Source: Nostoc sp. NMS7
Lineage (GTDB): Bacteria; Cyanobacteriota; Cyanobacteriia; Cyanobacteriales; Nostocaceae
Assembly: GCF_017115085.1 (NCBI RefSeq)
Contig: NZ_JABXKJ010000123.1
Span: forward strand, 1 to 50,832
Length of the DNA stretch: 50,832 bases
Reading direction: 5' to 3'
This document shows positions 10,401 through 18,969 of the stretch, piece after piece (position 1 is the first letter of the stretch; the number at the start of each line of letters is the position of its first letter). The notes under the pieces were generated by a model. The model searched no databases. It was not told where the DNA came from and saw only the letters and a program-made list of their open reading frames with translations. A program made the translations under genes and the position numbers.

Positions 10401-11699
10401 ACCATCGGTTATTTCCAAGGATCTGCTATTAATAGTAACGTTCCCACCATTACCTATTGCACCTTCAGCTACTTGGGAAGAAATTCCTGTACTTACCCCT
10501 GATCTTGAGTTACGAAAACTGATATCACCTAGAGCATTGATATTTACATTTCCTGCATTGCCCTGTCCGTATAAATTAGCATTGATTAATGCACCATCGC
10601 TTAACGTCAATGTCCCAGTCGCAATATTGATATCGCCAGCATTACCAAATGCTCCTTCTTGCACTATGTTAGGGATGAAGCTTTGATTTATTAACGTTGT
10701 ATCTCCTGTGGCATTAATAGTAATATCTCCACCTTTACTATTTGGAGTACCTAAACCTATATCTATTCCTGCTCTTAGTTTACTTTGCCCTGTCAAGTTA
10801 ACATTTCGAGCTTGAATTTTGATATTCCCGCCACCCGCACCGCGAACATTAACTTCTGCACCATTACTCAACGAAACATCAGCGCGTTCCACATTCTCAG
10901 GTATAACTAAACCCAGATTATCACCCGCAATATTCAATCCCACATTTCCCGGTTTAGCCAAACCTGCTAACTCAACATTCCCCCCATAAGCGCGAATACT
11001 CCCACCATCTATATTGATATTTCCACCAACAAGTAGTAAACTTTTAGCATCAGCAACTCGCAAACCCGTAACATTATCACCAATGGGATTCATCCCTGCG
11101 GCTGCTTAGGATTGATTGATAATTCCCCCATTTGCTTGGATTTGATTAAACAGCAACGCCGAAGGATTAATAGTCAACAATGGCACTGCTTGGGGATTTG
11201 TGGCACTAAAAACACCTTGATTACCAAACTGAATCCCGTTTGCAGTCGTCCCCACAAACGAACCCTGCACATTTAAACTAGCATTTTTCCCAAACACAAT
11301 CCCATTGGGATTCATCAAAAATAAATTCGGGCTAGAACTGCCAAATGTGCCTAGTCTCCCCAAGATTTCTGAAGGGTTATTACCTGTCACCCGTGCCAAA
11401 ATATTCTGAATATCTGCGTTAGGACTGAAAAAATAAGCGCCACGTCCTTCGCTGACATTAAATTCTTGAAAGCTGTGAAAAAGATTGATTCCGCGAGTTG
11501 CACCACCTGTAATTACTTCAATCGGTTGTCTCTGAAAGTTGCCTATAACTTGAGATGACTCAGCGCTAAGTGTGTTATCAGGCACAATATTACTTTGCTG
11601 TGCCTGGGTTTTGCTAGTGAGGAGACTTACACTTAAGCAACCCAGTAACCCTGCCAATCCGAACTGTAAACACCTGTTTAATCCGTATTTTATCGTCAT
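7497..11699 (-). pseudogene. Filamentous-haemagglutinin-type secreted protein (TPS exoprotein) with in-frame stop
   Basis: A large secreted beta-helix protein of the two-partner secretion class, interrupted by one stop codon. From the ATG at 11697-11699 come a signal peptide (about residues 1-34, ending SKTQA-QQ) and the TPS domain (GGATRGINLFHSFQEFNV; LFLMNPNGIVFGKNA), which runs to a TAA at 11106-11108. In the same frame the protein resumes without loss (AAAGMNPIGDNVTGLRVADA) for about 1200 more residues: many beta-helix coils built on GNAGNI/GNGGNI and SLFLTNGG blocks, then a C-terminal piece with ANSCISRG and a final cysteine. A CAA-to-TAA change would restore a protein of about 1400 aa. 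As it stands, the secreted product would be a 197-aa fragment; a restart at the ATG 11091-11093 would lack the export signal. No TpsB outer-membrane pore gene is in the window. A sequencing error is possible. Confidence 0.8.
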
Positions 11700-11756
11700 T
11701 GGGTGCGCTTTTATATAGATTATTTTAGTATCTAATGAAACTGCACCTTTGCACAA

Positions 11757-12199
11757 TAAATAAGTGAATATTCGTTAATTATGCAGTTTTCTGCAATGAG
11801 GCGATGCCTACGGTGGTCACTGACTGATATCGCCGCCACCTGGAAACTTCTTCACTCAGATTCCCCATCTCCATCTTTGTAGTTAGCGATCGCTTCTGGT
11901 GGACGCGCCACGCCATGCCTACACCACCACATTTTCTGTTGATTTTGTCAACTATGCTGCTGTTGTTTACTTCTGTCATCCCCTCAGAGGCTGCCTTACA
12001 GCAATGTTAAGAAAGATGTGACTAATGGATAGCCCACAGGGAGAGAGGCTTTGATTCTTGCTCCCCAACGCTAGTAGGGAAGGGGTTGGGGGTTAGGTTT
12101 GAGAGAAAGTTGCACACGGCGTAATTTAAAGATTTACCCTCAGAAGGTCAACTTTCAAATTTTAACTCCTTCTCCCTTCTGCCCCATTCCCCCTACTTT
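11757..12199. other. Intergenic stretch with degenerate cyanobacterial repeats, no gene
   Basis: About 440 bp between two leftward genes. It contains pieces of common Nostoc-type repeats (GCGCCACGCCATGCCTACACC near 11908; GGAAGGGGTTGGGGGTTAGG near 12079). A 66-codon open frame here is built from these repeats and I do not regard it as a gene. No strong promoter is recognisable. Confidence 0.5.
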
Positions 12200-12961
12200 T
12201 TACCAGGGAACCACGCCATTTTCATCAAAAAACCCTTCGCTAGAACCATCATCAGGTAGACTAGCAAGTCTCACTGCTGCGTAGGCGTAGCCCCCCGTAG
12301 GGATCGCTCCTTGCTCAACAGTGCGGTATCCTCGGTGTTGATTAAGGTCAGTTGCTGTGAAACCAGGATCAGCAGCATTGACTTTAATCGAGGTATCTTT
12401 AAGTTCAGCGGCCAACAGAACTGTGATCGCATTCACTGCTGTCTTTGATGAGTTATAAGCAAGAGACTTAGCATTAGCGAACTCATAATTTGGGTCAGAG
12501 TTTTGAGTCAGAGAACCTAAACCACTTGATAAATTTACTATTCGCCCTGCTTTTGACTTCTTTAAGAGTGGCAACAGCGTTTTTATAACTGCAAACACTC
12601 CAAATACATTTGTTTCATAAGTGTGTCGCAGTGTTTCAATATCAACTTGACTAGGTGGAAGGCGATCGCCATCACTTGCTATCCCAGCATTGTTCACAAG
12701 GATGTCAAGTTTTCCGAATTCGCGCTCGATTTGTTTACTCGCAGAGTCGATTGTTTTTTGGTCGATGACATCAAGCTGAATTGTTCGGGCATCGATCTGA
12801 TTTGAACGAAGTTTATTCGCCGCTTCTTCACCGCGTCCGATATCTCTTGAACCAACAAGAACAGTAGCACCTCTAGAACCTAATTGGCGTGCAATCTCAT
12901 ACCCGATACCTTTGTTTGCACCTGTGATCAGCGCAACTTTGCCTTTTAAATCTTCTGACAT
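12200..12961 (-). CDS. Short-chain dehydrogenase/reductase (SDR)
   Basis: A classical NAD(P)H-dependent oxidoreductase of the SDR superfamily: TGANKGIG cofactor loop near residue 14, DILVNNAGIA after the fourth strand, the Ser in IVNLSSG and the YNSSK catalytic pair. The ending FFDENGVVPW is typical of the carbonyl-reductase-like group seen in cyanobacteria and plants. The ATG at 12959-12961 follows an AGAAG ribosome binding site and is preferred over the upstream TTG at 13009. A peptide of about ten residues near the C-terminus (IPTGGYAYAA) is encoded by a dispersed repeat copy (12279-12293), so it is probably an in-frame insertion. The substrate is unknown. Confidence 0.88.
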   Translation of the reverse strand: MSEDLKGKVALITGANKGIGYEIARQLGSRGATVLVGSRDIGRGEEAANKLRSNQIDARTIQLDVIDQKTIDSASKQIEREFGKLDILVNNAGIASDGDRLPPSQVDIETLRHTYETNVFGVFAVIKTLLPLLKKSKAGRIVNLSSGLGSLTQNSDPNYEFANAKSLAYNSSKTAVNAITVLLAAELKDTSIKVNAADPGFTATDLNQHRGYRTVEQGAIPTGGYAYAAVRLASLPDDGSSEGFFDENGVVPW

Positions 12962-13187
12962 ATTACTTCTGTATTTTGATAAACACGTAACTTCTGTTAG
13001 TATCTTCAAGTAAGTCTAGTGTATAAGAAGTATGTGTCAACACAACATTCAGGATTTAGTAATCCTACATAAGTAGTGATTTGTTGTCCTGTTTTCACCA
13101 GTAGTAATTCACACTTCAGATAGCGGTTGATAAAATATTTGCAGCCTACACTAGCAATTGACTCAAAAATTCTTAGAGAAGGTAGAT

Positions 13188-14144
13188 ATGCAAACCCAAC
13201 AGCTTGGTAATTCTGAGCTTCACATTACTCCAATCGGCTTTGGAGCCTGGGCGATCGGTGGAAGTGGATGGGCTTTTGGTTGGGGAACCCAGGATGACCA
13301 GGAATCGATCGCAGCGATCAATCGCGCTCTCGACCTCGGCGTTAATTGGATTGACACCGCAGCTATCTATGGTCTGGGGCATTCGGAGGAAGTTGTTGCT
13401 AAGGCGCTCAAAGATCGATCTAATCGCCCCTACATTTTCACTAAATGCTCACTAATCTGGGATGAAAAGCGCAAAACTGGTAACAGCCTCAAAGCAGATT
13501 CTCTGCGGGAGGAAGTTGAAGCTAGTCTGCGCCGACTCGACATTGAAACTATCGACCTCTATCAGATCCACTGGCCTAACCCTGACTCAGATATCGAAGA
13601 AGGCTGGACGACTCTGGCGAAGTTAAAGGATGAGGGCAAGGTTCGCTATATCGGGGTTTCAAACTTCAATGTAGAACAGTTGAAACGTGCCCAAAAGATT
13701 GCACCAGTTACTTCATTGCAACCGCCTTATTCTCTGGTTAAGCCCGATGTCGAAAAGGAGATTCTGCCTTTTTGTCAGGAAAATAACATCGGTGTGATTG
13801 TTTATTCACCGATGCAATCTGGCTTGCTCACAGGAAAGATGACACCTGAGCGGGTTGCTAATTTACCAGATGATGATTGGCGCAAAAACAGTAGTGAATT
13901 TCAGGAGCCGCGTCTATCTCGTAACCTGAAGCTAGTTGAGGTGTTGCAACACATTGGTAAACAACACGATCGCTCGCCGGGTGAGGTGGCGATCGCTTGG
14001 ACTTTAAACAATCCGGCGGTGACTGCGGCGATCGTTGGCGGACGCAATCCCAAGCAGGTGGAAGGAATCATCGGCGCTGGGGAATTCCGCCTCAATCAGC
14101 AGGAGCTAGATCAGATTGGCGCTTTCCTACGCGAGAACCCATAA
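13188..14144 (+). CDS. Aldo/keto reductase
   Basis: A cytoplasmic NADPH-dependent oxidoreductase with the aldo/keto reductase barrel. The tetrad is visible: Asp56 and Tyr61 in NWIDTAAIYG, Lys86 in IFTKCS and His128 in YQIHWPN, followed by the YIGVSNF and YSPMQSGLLTG strands and an AIVGGRNPKQ cofactor segment. It resembles the YhdN/GSP69-like group. The ATG at 13188 has AGAAGG seven bases upstream; the in-frame TTG at 13158 has none. It is divergent from the SDR at 12200-12961 (both start in a 226-bp gap), and its last 53 bases overlap the 3' end of the opposite-strand cysteine desulfurase. The substrate cannot be told. Confidence 0.9.
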   Translation: MQTQQLGNSELHITPIGFGAWAIGGSGWAFGWGTQDDQESIAAINRALDLGVNWIDTAAIYGLGHSEEVVAKALKDRSNRPYIFTKCSLIWDEKRKTGNSLKADSLREEVEASLRRLDIETIDLYQIHWPNPDSDIEEGWTTLAKLKDEGKVRYIGVSNFNVEQLKRAQKIAPVTSLQPPYSLVKPDVEKEILPFCQENNIGVIVYSPMQSGLLTGKMTPERVANLPDDDWRKNSSEFQEPRLSRNLKLVEVLQHIGKQHDRSPGEVAIAWTLNNPAVTAAIVGGRNPKQVEGIIGAGEFRLNQQELDQIGAFLRENP

Positions 14145-15324
14145 AAGAGGGCTTACGTAAACTTTCAATGGTAGCGATCGCATGTTTCGCCACAATATCA
14201 ATTTCCTCTTGGGTATTAAACCGTCCAATACCAAACCGCACTGAGGCATAAGCTAGCTGTTCTGAATGTCCCAGTGCTGTGAGAACATGGGAGGGTGCAG
14301 TGGTAGCCGACGAGCAAGCAGAACCAGAAGAAACCGCCATTACTGGCTGCAATCCTAGCAAAAGTGCGGCTCCATCCACCCCCTCAACACTGATATTCAA
14401 GTTTCCCGCCAATCGCTGTTGAGGGTGTCCATTGAGATGAATTCCTTCAACTTGAGAAAGCTGTTTCCACAAGCTTTGGCTTAACTGGGTGAGGCGTTGG
14501 GTTTCTGTTGCTTGTTCTGCCAAAGCGATTTCTACAGCTTTCCCCAAGCCGACAATTTGCGGTGTATATAATGTACCAGAACGCATCCCCCGTTCATGTC
14601 CGCCGCCGTGCTGCTGAGGAGCCAGTTGCACTCTGGGGTTGCGCCTGCGGACGTACAGCGCCCCAATGCCCTTGGGGCCATATACTTTGTGTGCGGTTAG
14701 CGACATCAAATCTATTTTCATCGCTTGCACATCTAGAGGAATTTTACCAATAGCTTGGGCGGCGTCGGTGTGAAAAATGATATTGCGATCGCCTCCGGCG
14801 GAACCTAACCCATCGCGGCACATTTCTGCAATTTCTGCCAAAGGCTGCAACACCCCAATTTCGTTATTTGCAGCCATCACCGATACCAAAATCGTCTCAG
14901 GACGGAAAGCTTTTTTTAACTCAGTTAAATCAACCAATCCATCTTTTTGGACAGGGAGAATAGTAATATCAAAACCGAGACTTTTTAAATAATTACAAGG
15001 ATCAATAACTGCACTATGTTCAGTGGCAACAGTAATAATATGCTGACCTTTTTTAAAATAAGCTTCAGCAACACCTTTAATAGCTAAATTATTCGCTTCT
15101 GTTGCACCACTGGTAAAAACAATTTCTTCAGGTGTGGCGTTAATTGCTGCTGCTAAAATCTCTCGCGTTTGTTTAACAGCAGCTTCTGCTTCCCAACCGT
15201 AAATATGACTAATACTTGATGGGTTGCCAAAGTCTTCTGTGAAGTACGGGAGCATTGCTGCTAATACCCGTTCATCTACGGCTGTAGTAGCGTGGCAATC
15301 AAGGTATATAGGACGAATAGACAT
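14092..15324 (-). CDS. Cysteine desulfurase (IscS/NifS family)
   Basis: A PLP enzyme that takes sulfur from L-cysteine for Fe-S cluster and thio-cofactor assembly. The fold-type-I landmarks are present: YLDCHATTAVDERV at the start, TSGATEANNLAI, TEHSAV, HTDAAQAIGKI, the PLP lysine in LTAHKVYGPKG, and the catalytic cysteine in the loop SSGSACSSATTAPSHVL. At 410 aa it is slightly longer than usual. The last 15 or so residues (after ESLRKPSF) are read from DNA that codes for the aldo/keto reductase tail on the other strand, so the original stop seems to have been lost. Five bases separate its ATG from the stop of the PD-(D/E)XK gene, so the two are probably co-transcribed. No iscU, sufB or nif gene is nearby. 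Confidence 0.92.
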   Translation of the reverse strand: MSIRPIYLDCHATTAVDERVLAAMLPYFTEDFGNPSSISHIYGWEAEAAVKQTREILAAAINATPEEIVFTSGATEANNLAIKGVAEAYFKKGQHIITVATEHSAVIDPCNYLKSLGFDITILPVQKDGLVDLTELKKAFRPETILVSVMAANNEIGVLQPLAEIAEMCRDGLGSAGGDRNIIFHTDAAQAIGKIPLDVQAMKIDLMSLTAHKVYGPKGIGALYVRRRNPRVQLAPQQHGGGHERGMRSGTLYTPQIVGLGKAVEIALAEQATETQRLTQLSQSLWKQLSQVEGIHLNGHPQQRLAGNLNISVEGVDGAALLLGLQPVMAVSSGSACSSATTAPSHVLTALGHSEQLAYASVRFGIGRFNTQEEIDIVAKHAIATIESLRKPSFMGSRVGKRQSDLAPAD

Positions 15325-15329
15325 AATTT

Positions 15330-15956
15330 TTAACTCAAACTTTGACTCAAATTTTTTAATACACTTAGAACCTGATACAGTTCACTTTCTCGTTTCAAAA
15401 GTGTAAATTCGTCAGACATAGCATACTTTGGCTGATTTTCTTTGGTAATTTTCAGGAAAATAAAATTACTACCATTTGTTACTAATCCAAAAGTAGGTTT
15501 GTCTTGATTAGGATTAGCCAACATATAAATAAGTGCTTGAGGTATGGCTTCTAAAAGAGAAAAGCTAGACCTTTTAGATTCAATTACTAACAACCAGAAT
15601 TGTTCTTGAATAACTAAAATATCAATTCTACCTCTAATAATTTCCCCTTCATCTTCCGCAGAAATTTCTATTGATTGTTCGCCTCTCATATAAAAAGGCT
15701 CATCATAAAATCCAGCTAAGTTGAGTAAAGGAGATAAAACTACTAATTTCACCGTTTCTTCGGACAAAGGAGGATATTTAACTAAACGGAGAAAATGAAG
15801 TTTTATTTTATCTAAATCTGGCTTTTCTAAATCTGTAATTTCCGGTAAATTCTCAAACCATTCTGTAAAGAATGCCTCATCTTCAGCTAGCTGTAGACTA
15901 AATCTTTCTTCCAAATAGGCCAGCCCGATATTTTCTGCTTGGATAAATTGAACCAT
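15330..15956 (-). CDS. PD-(D/E)XK nuclease-like protein (type I restriction R N-terminus-like)
   Basis: A 208-aa protein whose centre carries a PD-(D/E)XK-type core: GRIDILVIQEQFWLLVIESK, with the Asp of RIDIL and the ExK of IESKR in the right order, then an amphipathic helix (EAIPQALIYMLAN). The fold resembles the nuclease domain at the N-terminus of type I restriction R subunits and is common as a stand-alone protein in cyanobacteria. No helicase, methylase or specificity subunit is nearby, so a restriction role is not supported; a role in mobile DNA or as an orphan nuclease is possible. The ATG at 15956 fits the start (MVQFIQAENIG). It lies just upstream of the cysteine desulfurase. Confidence 0.7.
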   Translation of the reverse strand: MVQFIQAENIGLAYLEERFSLQLAEDEAFFTEWFENLPEITDLEKPDLDKIKLHFLRLVKYPPLSEETVKLVVLSPLLNLAGFYDEPFYMRGEQSIEISAEDEGEIIRGRIDILVIQEQFWLLVIESKRSSFSLLEAIPQALIYMLANPNQDKPTFGLVTNGSNFIFLKITKENQPKYAMSDEFTLLKRESELYQVLSVLKNLSQSLS

Positions 15957-16038
15957 AATTTATTTTAAAGATAAGTATAAGTATTATAACACTGTTCCAG
16001 TATTAATCTAGATAGGAATAGCAAAGTTGAAGAAGAAT

Positions 16039-16275
16039 TTAGAAGTCAGAACTAATTAAAATTTGACCTAAGTTTTTTAATATATTTACAACTTTATATA
16101 ACTCATTTCCGCGTCTAGATAAAGTGAATCTATCAGATAAAGCATAGATGGGTTTATCTTTTTTTATCAGCTTCATAAATTGAAAATCTTCGCCATTCAT
16201 TACCAATGAATATACAGGATGCTCAGGCTGAGGATTTGCCAGCATATAAGTCAGTGCTTGGCTGTAACTATACCC
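16039..16275 (-). pseudogene. Truncated copy of the PD-(D/E)XK-like gene
   Basis: The C-terminal third of a paralogue of the gene at 15330-15956. QALTYMLANPQPEHPVYSLVMNG matches QALIYMLANPNQDKPTFGLVTNG in the intact protein, and both end with LYKV/LYQV...LKNL. The nuclease motifs and the whole N-terminus are missing, and homology stops near 16260-16275, just before the bcp stop codon. It is debris of a tandem duplication. Confidence 0.7.
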
Positions 16276-16288
16276 GCATCCAGTAGCG

Positions 16289-16768
16289 TTACGTGGCTGC
16301 TAATTCGCGTAATTTAGTTAAAACTGCCTGAGCATGACCTTTGGTTTTCACATTAGGCCAAGTATAAGCAATAATTTTACCAGGTGAAATTAGGAAGGTT
16401 GAGCGAGCAACACCCATATATTCTTTGCCCATAAATTTTTTCAATTGCCAGGCGCCGTAAGCTTCTGTCAAAATATGTTCTGGGTCACTCAAAAGAGTGA
16501 TTGACAAGTTATGTTTGCTGATAAATTTATAATGGGACTTACCCGAATCTGGACTTACGCCTAAGATTTTCGCTCCCAGTGCGCTGAAGTCTTGATACAA
16601 CTCGGTGAAATCTTTCGCTTCGGTGGTACAGCCCGGTGTGTCATCTTTGGGATAGAAATAGAGGACAATCCACTGACTGCTGAGGTCGTCGAGAGTGACT
16701 GAATTGCCATTTTGGTCAGGGGTGGAGAAATCTGGCGCTGTTTGTCCGACTTGGGGAATGTTGCTCAT
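16289..16768 (-). CDS. bcp: Peroxiredoxin, Bcp/PrxQ family
   Basis: A thiol peroxidase that reduces hydrogen peroxide and organic hydroperoxides. The 159-aa protein has the peroxidatic cysteine (about Cys47) in FYPKDDTPGCTTEAKDF, the APDFSTPDQNG start and the ARSTFLISP strand. The resolving cysteine usually found five residues after the first (GCTxEACxF) is Lys here (EAKDF), so it should act as a 1-Cys enzyme or use another thiol. The ATG at 16766-16768 gives the expected N-terminus (MSNIPQVGQTAPDF); the longer open frame upstream runs through a direct repeat and is unlikely to be coding. Confidence 0.9.
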   Translation of the reverse strand: MSNIPQVGQTAPDFSTPDQNGNSVTLDDLSSQWIVLYFYPKDDTPGCTTEAKDFTELYQDFSALGAKILGVSPDSGKSHYKFISKHNLSITLLSDPEHILTEAYGAWQLKKFMGKEYMGVARSTFLISPGKIIAYTWPNVKTKGHAQAVLTKLRELAAT

Positions 16769-16791
16769 AATGGAGGGTGTGAGAGATTGCG

Positions 16792-16872
16792 ATCGCTTTA
16801 GAATTGTACATAGATTGAGTGATCGCATCTCATTCATCAGTAATAATCGCTTTAGAATTGTACATAGATTGA
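16792..16872. repeat. 27-bp direct repeat upstream of bcp
   Basis: ATCGCTTTAGAATTGTACAT plus AGATTGA occurs at 16792-16818 and again at 16846-16872, 54 bp apart, in the leader of the peroxiredoxin gene. It could be a local duplication or paired operator sites. The first copy overlaps a HIP1 octamer. Confidence 0.7.
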
Positions 16873-16955
16873 CTGAGTAATATGATTTACTCGTATGATG
16901 AATTTATTGGCAATGTTCATATTGGCGTGGATAAGGCTGTGTTCTTAGTTTGAAG

Positions 16956-18806
16956 CTATTGTATTCGCCACACTTTGATTGTGGAGTCCCGACTACCGCT
17001 AACCAAGGTTTGTCCGTCTGGGCTAAATACTAAAGATATAACAGCATCTGAATGCCCAGTAAGAGTATCAATTTCTTCACCAGTGCTTAAATTCCAAATT
17101 TTAATCTTTTCGTCACTACTCCCACTAGCCAAAGTCTGCCCATCTGGACTTATTGCCACAGAATTGACAACGCCTAAATGCCCAGTAAGCGTAAAATTTT
17201 CTTCTTTTGAGTTCATATTCCATACCTTAATAGTTTTGTCATTGCTGCCACTAACCATAGTATTTCCATCTGGACTAATTGCTACAGAATTGACATGAGC
17301 TAAATGCCCAGTGAGAGTACAAATTGGCCATATTTTGATACTTTTGTCTTCACTACCGCTAACAAGGGTTTTCCCATCAGGACTAATTGCTATAGTCAAT
17401 ACTGGGGCTGAATGTATCCTCAGAGTGCGAACTAGTTCGTTATTATTTAAATTCCATACCTTAATATCACTACAGCCGCTGAACAAGGTTTGCCCATCCG
17501 GACTAATAACTAGAGCATAAACTTGGTACGAATCGTCAGCAAAAGTATGAATTTCTTCACCTGTAGTTATATTCCATCCCTGTATTATCCCTTTGGTACT
17601 ACCACTAACTAAAGTATGTCCATCTGGGCTAATTACTAGACATTTAACTACATCTTCATCTAGAGTGATAGTAAAAATCTCTTCTCCATGATTAAGGTTC
17701 CACACTTTAATTGTCATGTCATAACTGGCACTAATTAAGGTCTGTCCATCTGGGCTAATGGCTATTGAACTAATCCAGGCAGAGTGACCAGAGTACCAAC
17801 TTCCAAGAGTGTATGCTAAAAAAAATCTTAGGTTATTGACTGTAGATATCTGATTATACGACTTCGACTTATATAATTTGGGAGGATATAAAGTCTCAGA
17901 AATTTCTGCTAACTTTTGTAAAATTACTTGGGTATCAGCTGGGCGCTTATTAATTGGACGTGCCATCAGTTTATCTATCAAATCTGCTAGCGAGGCAGAA
18001 ATTTTAGGGGTTTTTTGTCGCCAATCCTCTAACTCATCTGTGTATATATCATGGTTATATTGATCGCACAAGTCAAAAGGATGTATTCCTGTTATAAGAT
18101 GGACAAAAGTACGACCCAAGGCAAAGAAATCTGACTGCGGAATAGCACTTCCAGTAGCTTGTTCTAAAGGCGAGTAACCATCACTAACTGCTCTCGTGAC
18201 CTGTCCAGCCAATTTTTTTTGTTCGTATGTTTCACTAATTCCCCTTGCGATACCAAAGTCGATTAACACCAATTGCCCATTCGGTTGAAGCATGATGTTA
18301 GACGGTTTAATATCTCGATGAATCAGCTGCTGTTGATGTACTTCATGCAATGTGTTTGCCAGTTGGTTTAACCAATCAACTGCCAGCTTTTCACTAATGG
18401 GACGATTGCCTCTTTTTTGTAACCACTCATGTAAATTTTCTCCCTCAATTTTCTCCATTACTAAACAATGCACTGGCTGTTTAATATTTATAGGAAAAAA
18501 TTTGAAATATTCTTCTCCTTGTGGAATACCTGGATGATTAAGCTTACTTAAAACTTCAGCTTCTCGCTGGAATTGTTCTACAGCCTTAACATCATTTTTC
18601 TTCTCTTCTTTAAGAACTTTTAAAACTTTGAGTATACCACTGCGCTCTCTAACTTCATAAATGTCGCCGTAGCCACCTTTATCACTCAGTAAACGAGTTA
18701 CCCGATAGCGTCCTTCTAATAGCAATTCAGAGTCACAGCTTTGACAGCGTAGTAGATTATCAGGGTTGTCAGTATTTTGGCAGTTAGGATTGATGCACAG
18801 GCTCAT
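16956..18806 (-). CDS. Ser/Thr protein kinase with zinc-ribbon N-terminus and WD40 propeller
   Basis: A eukaryotic-type kinase of the cyanobacterial WD40 class. The N-terminus has four cysteines (CINPNC...LLRCQSC), a small zinc ribbon. The kinase domain (about 35-300) has a modified P-loop (LLSDKGGYGDIY), VAIK-like lysines (LKVLKVLK), catalytic loop IHRDIKPSNIM, DFG in LIDFGIARG, and SPLEQ for APE. After a linker come seven WD40 repeats (about 340-616), each with a SPDGxTLxSGS and IKVWN pattern, forming one propeller for protein binding. I take the ATG at 18804-18806 (MSLCINPNC); an ATG 18 bases upstream is possible. Its target is unknown. It is divergent from the photolyase pair. Confidence 0.92.
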   Translation of the reverse strand: MSLCINPNCQNTDNPDNLLRCQSCDSELLLEGRYRVTRLLSDKGGYGDIYEVRERSGILKVLKVLKEEKKNDVKAVEQFQREAEVLSKLNHPGIPQGEEYFKFFPINIKQPVHCLVMEKIEGENLHEWLQKRGNRPISEKLAVDWLNQLANTLHEVHQQQLIHRDIKPSNIMLQPNGQLVLIDFGIARGISETYEQKKLAGQVTRAVSDGYSPLEQATGSAIPQSDFFALGRTFVHLITGIHPFDLCDQYNHDIYTDELEDWRQKTPKISASLADLIDKLMARPINKRPADTQVILQKLAEISETLYPPKLYKSKSYNQISTVNNLRFFLAYTLGSWYSGHSAWISSIAISPDGQTLISASYDMTIKVWNLNHGEEIFTITLDEDVVKCLVISPDGHTLVSGSTKGIIQGWNITTGEEIHTFADDSYQVYALVISPDGQTLFSGCSDIKVWNLNNNELVRTLRIHSAPVLTIAISPDGKTLVSGSEDKSIKIWPICTLTGHLAHVNSVAISPDGNTMVSGSNDKTIKVWNMNSKEENFTLTGHLGVVNSVAISPDGQTLASGSSDEKIKIWNLSTGEEIDTLTGHSDAVISLVFSPDGQTLVSGSRDSTIKVWRIQ

Positions 18807-18969
18807 CGTCTTGAAAAGTGACAAATTTATCTGATATCTTAGCTTTACTTACTATGAAAAAAGTTCTCTCATCAGGTTGACAGCGATCGCTTATATTTAT
18901 TTATCCGCCATAATAATGACTTAACCTACAGATATTTTTGTTTATCTATTCTCACCCTTCAAAGTTCAC

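Noticed and set aside
11779..11979. A 66-codon minus-strand open frame
   Set aside because: Made of known-looking dispersed repeat pieces; no ribosome binding site and no protein family recognised.
16289..18806. Functional operon of the WD40 kinase and bcp
   Set aside because: They lie on the same strand but are separated by about 190 bp holding direct repeats, and nothing links their roles.
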